Assembly (NCBI GenBank): GCA_903911165.1
Contig: CAIWCQ010000075.1
Span: 1 to 6,714 of the forward strand
DNA: 6,714 bases
Source of the DNA: an uncultured Actinomycetes bacterium
GTDB lineage: Bacteria > Actinomycetota > Actinomycetes > Mycobacteriales > Mycobacteriaceae
Direction of reading: 5' to 3'
Shown: piece after piece, positions 1-6,714 of the stretch
Layout: each line of letters begins with the position of its first letter
Position numbering within the stretch: position 1 is the first letter of the stretch
Made by a program: the position numbers and the translations under genes
Notes under the pieces: generated by a model
The model's database searches: none
What the model was told of the DNA's origin: nothing
What the model saw: only the letters and a program-made list of their open reading frames with translations

Positions 1-8
1 CACAGAAA

Positions 9-22
9 TAGAACACGTTCTA
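9..22. promoter_or_regulatory. KstR-type operator (TetR-family sterol repressor box)
   Basis: The 14 bases TAGAACACGTTCTA form an inverted repeat with perfect 6-base arms (TAGAAC/GTTCTA) around a 2-base centre. This fits the TNNAACNNGTTNNA consensus known for KstR, the TetR-family repressor of cholesterol catabolism in mycobacteria and rhodococci. The site ends 10 bases before the GTG of the oxidoreductase gene and its last two bases are shared with the -10 box, so a bound repressor would block RNA polymerase. The match to the consensus is seen directly; that KstR itself, rather than another TetR-family protein, binds here is inferred. Confidence 0.68.
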
Positions 23-26
23 GTAT
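21..26 (+). promoter_or_regulatory. -10 box of a probable leaderless promoter
   Basis: TAGTAT matches the mycobacterial SigA -10 consensus TANNNT. Six bases (27-32) separate it from the GTG at 33, which is where transcription would be expected to start. No Shine-Dalgarno-like purine run lies between the box and the start codon, so the transcript probably begins at or next to the GTG and is translated as a leaderless mRNA, a common arrangement in mycobacteria. The -35 region would lie at or beyond the left edge of the window and cannot be judged. Confidence 0.6.
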
Positions 27-32
27 CGGCTG

Positions 33-899
33 GTGAGATTCACCTACGCCGAAGCGATGACCGATCCGAGCTACTACATTCCGCTGGCCAAAGCCGCCGA
101 GGCGGCCGGCTACCACGCGATGACGATCCCCGACAGCGTCGCCTATCCGTTCGAGTCCGACGCCAAGTACCCCTACACCCCCGACGGTAATCGAGAGTTC
201 CTCGACGGCAAGTCATTCATCGAGACCTTCGTGATCACTGCCGCACTCGGCGCGGTGACCACCACCCTGCACTTCAATTTCTTCGTCCTCAAACTCCCCA
301 TCCGCCCGCCCGCACTGGTGGCCAAGCAGGCCGGGTCGCTGGTCTCGCTGATCGGCAACCGCGTCGGCCTCGGCGTGGGCACCAGCCCGTGGCCGGAGGA
401 CTACGAGTTGATGGGGGTGCCATTCGCCAGGCGCGGCAAACGGATGGACGAGTGCATCGAGATCATCCGCGGCCTGACCACCGGCGACTACTTCGAGTTC
501 CACGGCGAGTTCTACGACATCGCCAAGACCAAGATGACACCGGCACCCACCGAGCCGATCCCGATCCTGATCGGCGGGCACGCCGATGCTGCACTGCGCC
601 GGGCCGCCCGCAATGACGGCTGGATGCACGGCGGCGGCGAGGAGGACCTCGACGAACTCCTCGCCAAGCTCAACCGGTACCGCGCCGAGGAAGGCACCAC
701 CGACAAGGATTTCCAGATCCATGTCATCTCGATCGACGGCTTCACCGCCGACGGGGTGAAGCGCCTCGAGGACAAGGGCGTCACCGATGTGATCGTCGGT
801 TTCCGGATCCCCTACATCAACGGCCCCGACACCGAGCCGCTGGATTCCAAGGTCCGGAACCTGGAGTGGTTCGCCGAAAACGTCATCGCCAAGGTCTGA
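33..899 (+). CDS. F420-dependent luciferase-like (LLM class) oxidoreductase
   Basis: The 288-residue product is a cytoplasmic TIM-barrel flavin/F420 oxidoreductase of the bacterial luciferase superfamily, close to the TIGR03619-type F420-dependent group. Family marks seen are a beta-1 start MRFTYAEAM, the segment RVGLGVGTSPW at about residues 110-120 followed by a GVPFARRGKRMDE stretch, and a phosphate-binding-like strand IPILIGGHAD at about 176-185. From memory it closely resembles M. tuberculosis Rv0953c, a possible oxidoreductase of about this length; I cannot verify this. The GTG at 33 is chosen because an in-frame stop lies at 21-23 and the family's N-terminus begins here; the ATG at 57 would remove the first beta strand. 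The substrate is unknown. A KstR-type box overlaps its promoter and prpE follows 23 bases downstream, suggesting co-transcription and a role near sterol or short-acyl catabolism. Use of F420 rather than FMN is inferred from the family. Confidence 0.88.
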   Translation: MRFTYAEAMTDPSYYIPLAKAAEAAGYHAMTIPDSVAYPFESDAKYPYTPDGNREFLDGKSFIETFVITAALGAVTTTLHFNFFVLKLPIRPPALVAKQAGSLVSLIGNRVGLGVGTSPWPEDYELMGVPFARRGKRMDECIEIIRGLTTGDYFEFHGEFYDIAKTKMTPAPTEPIPILIGGHADAALRRAARNDGWMHGGGEEDLDELLAKLNRYRAEEGTTDKDFQIHVISIDGFTADGVKRLEDKGVTDVIVGFRIPYINGPDTEPLDSKVRNLEWFAENVIAKV

Positions 900-922
900 G
901 ACCACCGCGGATCGTGGGGGCC

Positions 923-2798
<1,876 letters not shown>

Positions 2799-2809
<11 letters not shown>

Positions 2810-3596
2810 GAATCCGCGGACCGTCCTCGGTCACCGCGACGGTGTGCTCCCAGTGCGCGGCCCGTGAGCCGTCGGTGGTGACCACGGTCCAATCGTCATC
2901 GAGGATCCGGGTCCGGGTGGTGCCCAGCGTCAGCATCGGCTCGATGGCCAATACCGAACCGGCCACCAGCGTCGGCCCCCGGCCGGGCTCGCCCTCGTTG
3001 GGCAGGAACGGGTCCATGTGCATCTGTCGGCCTATGCAGTGGCCCCCGTATCCGGCGACGATGCCGAACCGGCGGCCGTAGGTCTGCTCGGCGGCGCGCG
3101 CACCCCTCTCGATGGCGTGCGAGATGTCGGTCAGCCGGTGGCCCACCACCATGGCTGCGATCCCGGCCTCCAGTGCCGCCCGGGTGGCGGCCGAGAGCGC
3201 CTCATCGGCGGGAATCAGCGCGCCCACTCCGAACGTGACCGCGGCGTCGCCGTGCCAGCCGTCGACGATGGCGCCGCAATCGATCGACACCAGATCGCCG
3301 TAGGCAAGCACCTCCTCGGCCGCCGGGATACCGTGCACCACCCGCTCGTTGACCGAGGAACAGATGCTGGCCGGAAAGCCGTGGTAGCCGAGGAAGGACG
3401 GCGTCCCGCCGGCCTCGCGGATCACCGACTCGGCGATGTCGTCGAGGTAACCCGTCGTCACCCCCGGCCCGGCAGCCCGTTCGACGGCCCGTAGCGCCGC
3501 AGCCACCACCGCGCCGGCGGCAGCCATTGCATCGAGTTCACCGGGAGAGCGGGCGGGCACCGTCTTGCGGTTGCGCAGTCCGGGCAGGGACACCAT
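2799..3596 (-). CDS. map: Methionine aminopeptidase type I (MapA)
   Basis: This 265-residue cytoplasmic metallopeptidase removes the initiator methionine from nascent proteins. All dinuclear-metal ligands of the pita-bread fold are present: D106 (SIDCG), D117 (HGDAA), H186 (GYGGHC), E219 (AIEPM) and E250 (WEHT). The substrate-site histidines H88 (VHGIP) and H193 (MHMDP) are also present. The short N-terminus lacks the SH3-binding extension of the second mycobacterial enzyme (MapB), so this is the MapA form that lies next to adk. Residue 187 is Cys where the motif is normally GHGIG; the ligands themselves are intact. The ATG at 3596 lies 12 bases after the adk stop with no clear Shine-Dalgarno, so reinitiation after adk is likely. 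Its 3' end overlaps prpE by 11 bases on the opposite strand. In M. tuberculosis the gene after mapA is sigL; here it is not. Confidence 0.96.
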
Positions 3597-3608
3597 CGAG
3601 TCGGACGT

Positions 3609-4157
3609 TCAGCGGCCGAGCATCTGCAAGGCCCGTTCGAAAACCTCATCGAGGCTTCCAACCGCATCAACCGTCTTCAATTCGCCACCGCGGTAGTACT
3701 CCAGCAGCGGAGCGGTCTCGTCTCGGTACACCTTCATCCGGTTGCGGATGACGTCCTCGGTGTCGTCGGCGCGGCCGCGGCTTTTGAGCCGCTCCACCAG
3801 TTCGTCCTCGGGCACCCGCAACTCCAGCACGGCGTCAAGTTCGAGGTTGCGGCGCTTGAGCATGTCCCGCAGAGCCTCGGCCTGCTCGACCGAACGTGGG
3901 AAGCCGTCGAGGATGAAACCCCCGGCGACATCGGCCTCGTTGAGTCGGTCGTCGACCAGGGCGTTGGTCAGGCCCGCGGGCACCAGATCACCGGCATCGA
4001 GGTATTGCTTGGCCTCCAGGCCCAACTTCGTGCCGGCGGCGATGTTGTTCCGGAACAGGTCTCCGGTCGAGATCTGCGGCACCTGGAGATCGGCGGCCAG
4101 TCTGGTCGCCTGGGTGCCCTTGCCCGCACCCGGCGGTCCCAGCATGACGACTCTCAC
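3609..4157 (-). CDS. adk: Adenylate kinase, short form
   Basis: Adenylate kinase interconverts ATP + AMP and 2 ADP in the cytoplasm. The 182-residue protein starts with the Walker A loop GPPGAGKGT (residues 7-15), followed by the AMP-binding stretch QISTGDLFR (about 28-36), [10 protein letters not shown] with the conserved Asp-Gly-Phe-Pro-Arg, and the arginine-bearing GRADD...[11 protein letters not shown] segment. The LID region is short and lacks the Cys4 zinc site of the long, roughly 215-residue enzymes, as is usual for mycobacteria (about 181 residues in M. tuberculosis). The start is GTG at 4157, whose bases overlap the secY stop as GTGA; translation is therefore probably coupled to secY. 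No odd residues were seen. Confidence 0.97.
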   Translation of the reverse strand: MRVVMLGPPGAGKGTQATRLAADLQVPQISTGDLFRNNIAAGTKLGLEAKQYLDAGDLVPAGLTNALVDDRLNEADVAGGFILDGFPRSVEQAEALRDMLKRRNLELDAVLELRVPEDELVERLKSRGRADDTEDVIRNRMKVYRDETAPLLEYYRGGELKTVDAVGSLDEVFERALQMLGR

Positions 4158-5479
4158 TTGAGGAACCCTTCGTAGTTGCGCTGCATCAACTGGCTTTCGA
4201 TCTGCTTCACGGTGTCGAGGCCGACGCCGATCAGGATCAGAACCGCGGCGCCACCGAACGGCAGGTTTTGCACGCTACCGCTGTTGCCGATCTGAAGGAA
4301 CAGGTTCGGCAGAACCGCGATAACACCCAGGTAGATCGAGCCGGGAAGGGTAATCCGGTTCAGCACGTAGCTCAGGTAGTCCGCGGTCGGCTTACCTGGC
4401 CTGATACCCGGGATGAAGCCACCGAACTTCTTCATCTCGTCCGCGCGCTCTTCGGGGTTGAACGTCACCGACACGTAGAAGTAGGTGAAGAAGATGATCA
4501 GGCCGAAGTAGATCGCCACGTAGATGGTGTCGGCGGGGTTGGTGAGGTGATCGGCCACGAAGCGGTCCCACCAACTGTTGCCCGGCCCGTCGCCACCGCT
4601 GGCGATCAGCTGGGTGATCAGCTGGGGAATGTAGATCAGTGATGAGGCGAAAATGACCGGGATGACGCCGGCCTGGTTGACCTTCAGGGGCAGGTAGGTC
4701 GAGGTGCCGCCGTACATCCGCCTACCCACCATGCGCTTGGCGTACTGCACCGGGATGCGGCGCTGGCCCTGCTCGACAAACACCACGCCGATGATGATCA
4801 GCAGCGTCGCGCCGCATACCGCGGCGAATATGGCGCCGCCGCGGGTGTCCAGGATCGACTTGCCCTCGGCCGGAATCCTGGCGGCGATACCGGCGAAGAT
4901 CAGCAGCGACATGCCGTTGCCGACGCCGCGTTCGGTGACCAACTCACCCATCCACATCACCAGGGTCGCGCCCGCGGTCATCACCAGCACGATGATGAAG
5001 AGCGGGAAGATTCCCTTGTCCTCGATGATGTCCAGGGTGCAGCCCTGCAGCAGGCCGCCGTTGGCGGCCAGTGCCACGATGCTGGTGGCCTGCAGAATGG
5101 CCAGCGCAACCGACAGATAACGCGTGTACTGGGTCATCTTGGCCTGACCGGCCTGGCCCTCCTTGCGCAACTCCTCGAAGCGCGGGATCACCACCGTCAG
5201 CAACTGCACGATGATGCTGGCGGTGATGTAGGGCATCACACCCACCGCGAAGACCGATAGTTGCAGCAGGGCGCCGCCGGAGAACAGGTTGATCAGGGAG
5301 TAGATCTGCCCACCGGCACCACCGCTGACCTGCTCGACGCACTGCTGGATGTTCTGGTAGTTGACCCCCGGTGACGGCAATGCCGCGCCGGCCCGGTACA
5401 GGATGACCATGCCCAGGGTGAAGAGGATCTTGCGCCTGAGGTCGGCCGTCCGCAGCGTCGAGATGAAAGCCGAAAGCAC
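4154..5479 (-). CDS. secY: Protein translocase channel subunit SecY
   Basis: SecY is the core of the SecYEG channel in the inner membrane, moving unfolded preproteins with SecA and inserting membrane proteins. The 441-residue length is normal. Seen are a first membrane helix at about 17-35 ending in PSPGV, a plug region with [13 protein letters not shown] (63-75), the following helix [16 protein letters not shown] (79-94), and further hydrophobic segments giving about ten in all. The cytoplasmic loops that dock on the ribosome and SecA are present: [11 protein letters not shown] (239-249) and [15 protein letters not shown] (349-363), including R360, equivalent to the essential arginine of the E. 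coli C5 loop. The start is GTG at 5479, behind a strong AGGAGG. It leads adk and map. Divergent from it lies a methyltransferase gene, so secY is not directly attached to a ribosomal-protein operon as in many bacteria. Confidence 0.98.
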   Translation of the reverse strand: MLSAFISTLRTADLRRKILFTLGMVILYRAGAALPSPGVNYQNIQQCVEQVSGGAGGQIYSLINLFSGGALLQLSVFAVGVMPYITASIIVQLLTVVIPRFEELRKEGQAGQAKMTQYTRYLSVALAILQATSIVALAANGGLLQGCTLDIIEDKGIFPLFIIVLVMTAGATLVMWMGELVTERGVGNGMSLLIFAGIAARIPAEGKSILDTRGGAIFAAVCGATLLIIIGVVFVEQGQRRIPVQYAKRMVGRRMYGGTSTYLPLKVNQAGVIPVIFASSLIYIPQLITQLIASGGDGPGNSWWDRFVADHLTNPADTIYVAIYFGLIIFFTYFYVSVTFNPEERADEMKKFGGFIPGIRPGKPTADYLSYVLNRITLPGSIYLGVIAVLPNLFLQIGNSGSVQNLPFGGAAVLILIGVGLDTVKQIESQLMQRNYEGFLK

Positions 5480-5483
5480 TCTT

Positions 5484-5489
5484 CCTCCT
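5484..5489 (-). promoter_or_regulatory. Ribosome binding site of secY
   Basis: On the minus strand AGGAGG is followed by AAGA and then the GTG start at 5479. This is the strongest Shine-Dalgarno in the window; it supports the GTG as the secY start and suits a highly expressed gene. Confidence 0.85.
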
Positions 5490-5571
5490 GGGCGGCCGGA
5501 CTTTGGTCGCGGCGAGCCGTTGCGGCTGGCCTGACCAGCGTTGGCGATAACTCTTCTTCAGCGAAATTCAA

Positions 5572-5589
5572 CGCCGGGCGATGCCGGCG
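5572..5589 (-). promoter_or_regulatory. Potential hairpin in the secY leader
   Basis: CGCCGG (5572-5577) and CCGGCG (5584-5589) form a 6-base all-GC stem with a 6-base loop. If transcription starts near 5600 it would lie at the very 5' end of the secY leader RNA, about 90 bases before the Shine-Dalgarno. It could protect the 5' end of the transcript, but such short GC stems also occur by chance in DNA this GC-rich. Confidence 0.25.
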
Positions 5590-5606
5590 CGAGCGCGCAT
5601 TGGAAC

Positions 5607-5612
5607 AGTCTA
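5607..5612 (-). promoter_or_regulatory. Candidate -10 box for secY-adk-map
   Basis: On the minus strand TAGACT fits the TANNNT -10 consensus and lies in one of the few AT-richer patches of the divergent region. A start about 7 bases downstream would give a leader of about 120 bases. No convincing -35 is seen 16-18 bases upstream, which is common for mycobacterial promoters. Other start points in this region are possible. Confidence 0.35.
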
Positions 5613-5617
5613 CGAGA

Positions 5618-5628
5618 CTAACAGTTAG
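5618..5628. repeat. Short palindrome, possible operator
   Basis: CTAACAGTTAG is a perfect 5-base inverted repeat (CTAAC/GTTAG) about a single central base. It lies 5 bases upstream of the candidate secY -10 box, in the position where a repressor or activator could act. No known regulator is recognised. The one-base centre rules out the KstR consensus. Confidence 0.35.
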
Positions 5629-5635
5629 CCGGGTA

Positions 5636-5668
5636 CGGACGGGAATCCGGCCGGACCCGCCGTCCGGC
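5636..5668. repeat. Competing inverted repeats in the divergent promoter region
   Basis: Two overlapping stems can form. One pairs CGGACGG (5636-5642) with CCGTCCG (5660-5666); its loop contains the perfect palindrome TCCGGCCGGA (5646-5655). The other pairs GCCGGAC (5650-5656) with GTCCGGC (5662-5668) around a 5-base loop. They share bases and cannot form together. No T-run follows on either strand, so this is not an intrinsic terminator. The repeats lie upstream of both genes and may be protein-binding DNA or simply GC-rich chance structure. Confidence 0.35.
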
Positions 5669-5683
5669 ACAACGAGCACTGGT

Positions 5684-5698
5684 TAAATCATCTAAGTA
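5684..5698 (+). promoter_or_regulatory. Weak candidate promoter for the methyltransferase genes
   Basis: The only AT-rich patch before the methyltransferase start contains TAAATC (5684-5689) and TAAGTA (5693-5698), each one base away from the TANNNT pattern at its last position. Either could serve as a -10 box giving a leader of roughly 30-50 bases. No clear -35 is seen. Confidence 0.25.
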
Positions 5699-5726
5699 AG
5701 CGTGGCGGAAGACCGCCGCGGAAGCG

Positions 5727-5732
5727 GGAGGG
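5727..5732 (+). promoter_or_regulatory. Ribosome binding site deciding the methyltransferase start
   Basis: GGAGGG lies five bases before the ATG at 5738. The open frame could begin at GTG 5702 or GTG 5735, but this purine run and the conserved MAR.DDD.WDLAS N-terminus, repeated at the start of the next gene, both point to 5738. Confidence 0.7.
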
Positions 5733-5737
5733 CCGTG

Positions 5738-6631
5738 ATGGCGCGCGCGGACGACGACAGCTGGGACCTCGCGTCCGGCGTCGGCGCCACCGCGACCGCC
5801 GTCGCCGCATCGCGGGCCCTGGCGAATCGCGCCGGATTGATCGACGACGCCTGGGCCGAGCCGCTGGTGAGGGCCGTCGGCATGGAGCACTTCCAGGAGC
5901 TGCTCGACGCTCCGGAAACCAGCGATGACGTCCAACGGATGGTGCATGGGATGGCGATTCGCACCCGCTACTTCGACGACTTCCTGCACAAGACGTCCCA
6001 CACCACCGACATTCGCCAGACGGTGATCCTCGCCTCGGGATTGGACGCCCGCGGCTATCGCCTGCCGTGGCCGGCGGGCACCGTGGTTTTCGAGGTCGAC
6101 CAGCCCGGCGTGATCGACTTCAAGGTGTCGGCCCTGCAGCGCCTGGGTGCCCGGCCGACCGCCGAGGTTCGCCACGTCGGCGTCGATCTGCGCGAGGACT
6201 GGCCGGCGGCGCTGGCCGGCCATGGATTCGATGCCGGGCGACCCACAGCCTGGATCGCCGAGGGCCTTCTCATCTACCTGCCCCCCGACGCCCAAGACCG
6301 GCTCTTCGATCACATCACCGCGCTCAGCCCCGCCGGCAGTCGGCTGGCGACAGAGTTCATGCCCGCCATGGACGCGTTCACCGACCCTCCGGCCGACCGC
6401 GACGAACCGGAAGCAGAACAGTGGCGGCGGCTCGGCTTCCACGACAACCTGGCCGGGCTGGTCTACGTCGGCGAGCGCAGCCACGTCATCGATTACCTTC
6501 AGCAACTGGGCTGGCAGGTCAGTGGCAGCGGGGTCGAAGAACTGTTCGCCGCCAACGGATTCGACCATCACGACGACGAGATGGCCGAGAAGTTCGCCGG
6601 CTTCCAGTACCTCTCAGCGACGCTGGCCTGA
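5738..6631 (+). CDS. SAM-dependent methyltransferase, TIGR00027/PF04072 family
   Basis: The 297-residue product is a putative class I S-adenosylmethionine-dependent methyltransferase of the leucine-carboxymethyltransferase-like family that is strongly expanded in mycobacteria (M. tuberculosis Rv0731c and Rv0726c type). Seen are the N-terminal WDLASGVGATAT signature (9-20), RTRYFDDF (75-82), SAM-binding motif I VILASGLDARGYRL (96-109), an acidic strand end FEVDQP with E119 and D121 that would bind the SAM ribose, VDLREDW (149-155), and the post-motif segment WIAEGLLIYLP (172-182). No signal peptide or membrane segment is present, so it is probably cytoplasmic. The acceptor substrate is unknown for nearly all members. 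It is divergent from secY, as Rv0731c is in M. tuberculosis, and is followed after only 9 bases by a close paralogue, so the two are probably co-transcribed. Function beyond methyl transfer cannot be read from sequence. Confidence 0.92.
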   Translation: MARADDDSWDLASGVGATATAVAASRALANRAGLIDDAWAEPLVRAVGMEHFQELLDAPETSDDVQRMVHGMAIRTRYFDDFLHKTSHTTDIRQTVILASGLDARGYRLPWPAGTVVFEVDQPGVIDFKVSALQRLGARPTAEVRHVGVDLREDWPAALAGHGFDAGRPTAWIAEGLLIYLPPDAQDRLFDHITALSPAGSRLATEFMPAMDAFTDPPADRDEPEAEQWRRLGFHDNLAGLVYVGERSHVIDYLQQLGWQVSGSGVEELFAANGFDHHDDEMAEKFAGFQYLSATLA

Positions 6632-6640
6632 CGTCCGATC

Positions 6641-6714
6641 ATGGCGCGTAGCGACGACGACAAATGGGACCTGGCGTCCGGGGTGGGAGCCACGGCGACG
6701 ATGGTCGCCGCCGG
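6641..6714 (+). CDS. SAM-dependent methyltransferase paralogue (partial, 5' end only)
   Basis: The ATG at 6641, nine bases after the previous stop, opens a frame that runs off the window after 24 full codons. Those residues (MARSDDDKWDLASGVGATAT and on) match the start of the upstream methyltransferase at 21 of 24 positions, differing at residues 4, 8 and 21, so this is the second member of a tandem pair. There is no good Shine-Dalgarno in the short gap, which suggests translation coupled to the first gene. Whether the gene is intact downstream cannot be seen. Confidence 0.88.
   Translation, partial: MARSDDDKWDLASGVGATATMVAA

Noticed and set aside
213..905. A 230-codon minus-strand open frame over the oxidoreductase gene
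   Set aside because: The composition is rich in Gly, Val, Asp and His as expected from the reverse strand of a GC-rich gene, with no motif. The plus-strand protein is clearly of a known family.
866..922. An upstream GTG start that would lengthen prpE by 19 residues
   Set aside because: The added residues are mostly Arg, His and Pro and would overlap the end of the oxidoreductase gene. The ATG at 923 gives the normal family N-terminus and a 628-residue length.
3018..3494. A 158-codon plus-strand open frame opposite map
   Set aside because: It is antisense to a gene with all catalytic residues intact, and its translation is low-complexity and motif-free.
5618..5628. A second KstR box near secY
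   Set aside because: The half-sites AAC and GTT are separated by one base, not the two required by the consensus, and a sterol repressor is not expected on secY.
5650..5668. An intrinsic terminator between the divergent genes
   Set aside because: There is a stable stem but no T-run on either strand, and both genes point away from it.
5618..6571. A 317-codon open frame on the minus strand, opposite the methyltransferase gene
   Set aside because: It is a shadow of the methyltransferase gene in GC-rich DNA. Its translation has no recognisable domain, whereas the plus strand has clear family motifs and a ribosome site.

Overview
The window is a GC-rich piece of an actinobacterial chromosome, most probably from a nontuberculous Mycobacterium/Mycolicibacterium. 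The grounds are the block of a TIGR00027-type methyltransferase gene divergent from secY-adk-map, the close match of the encoded proteins to mycobacterial families as I remember them, the use of GTG starts, and a KstR-type operator. Species cannot be fixed from the sequence alone.

Layout. (1) Bases 9-26 hold a perfect-arm inverted repeat fitting the mycobacterial KstR sterol-repressor consensus, overlapping a TANNNT -10 box that sits six bases before a GTG start. (2) Bases 33-2809 (+) are a probable two-gene operon: an F420-dependent luciferase-like oxidoreductase, then a full-length propionyl-CoA synthetase (PrpE). (3) Bases 2799-5479 (-) are secY, adk and map, tightly packed and transcribed toward prpE. 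The map and prpE genes overlap tail to tail by 11 bases. (4) Bases 5480-5737 are the divergent intergenic region with candidate promoters, a short palindrome and several potential hairpins. (5) Bases 5738-6714 (+) hold one complete SAM-dependent methyltransferase gene and the start of a near-duplicate paralogue that runs off the window.

How the genes fit together. The secY-adk-map block is housekeeping: protein export channel, nucleotide balance and N-terminal methionine removal, with a 4-base GTGA overlap suggesting translational coupling of secY and adk. The first two genes look like a separately regulated metabolic module. If the operator is real, a propionate-activating enzyme and an F420-dependent redox enzyme would be induced with sterol catabolism, a pathway that releases propionyl-CoA. 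The methyltransferases belong to a family that is expanded in mycobacteria and whose substrates are mostly unknown.

Most of the window is ordinary conserved mycobacterial chromosome. I saw no mobile element, CRISPR array, tRNA or rRNA. The observations most worth checking are the KstR-type operator over an apparently leaderless promoter, the sterol-propionate pairing it implies, and a Gly-to-Cys change in the GHGIG motif of the methionine aminopeptidase.
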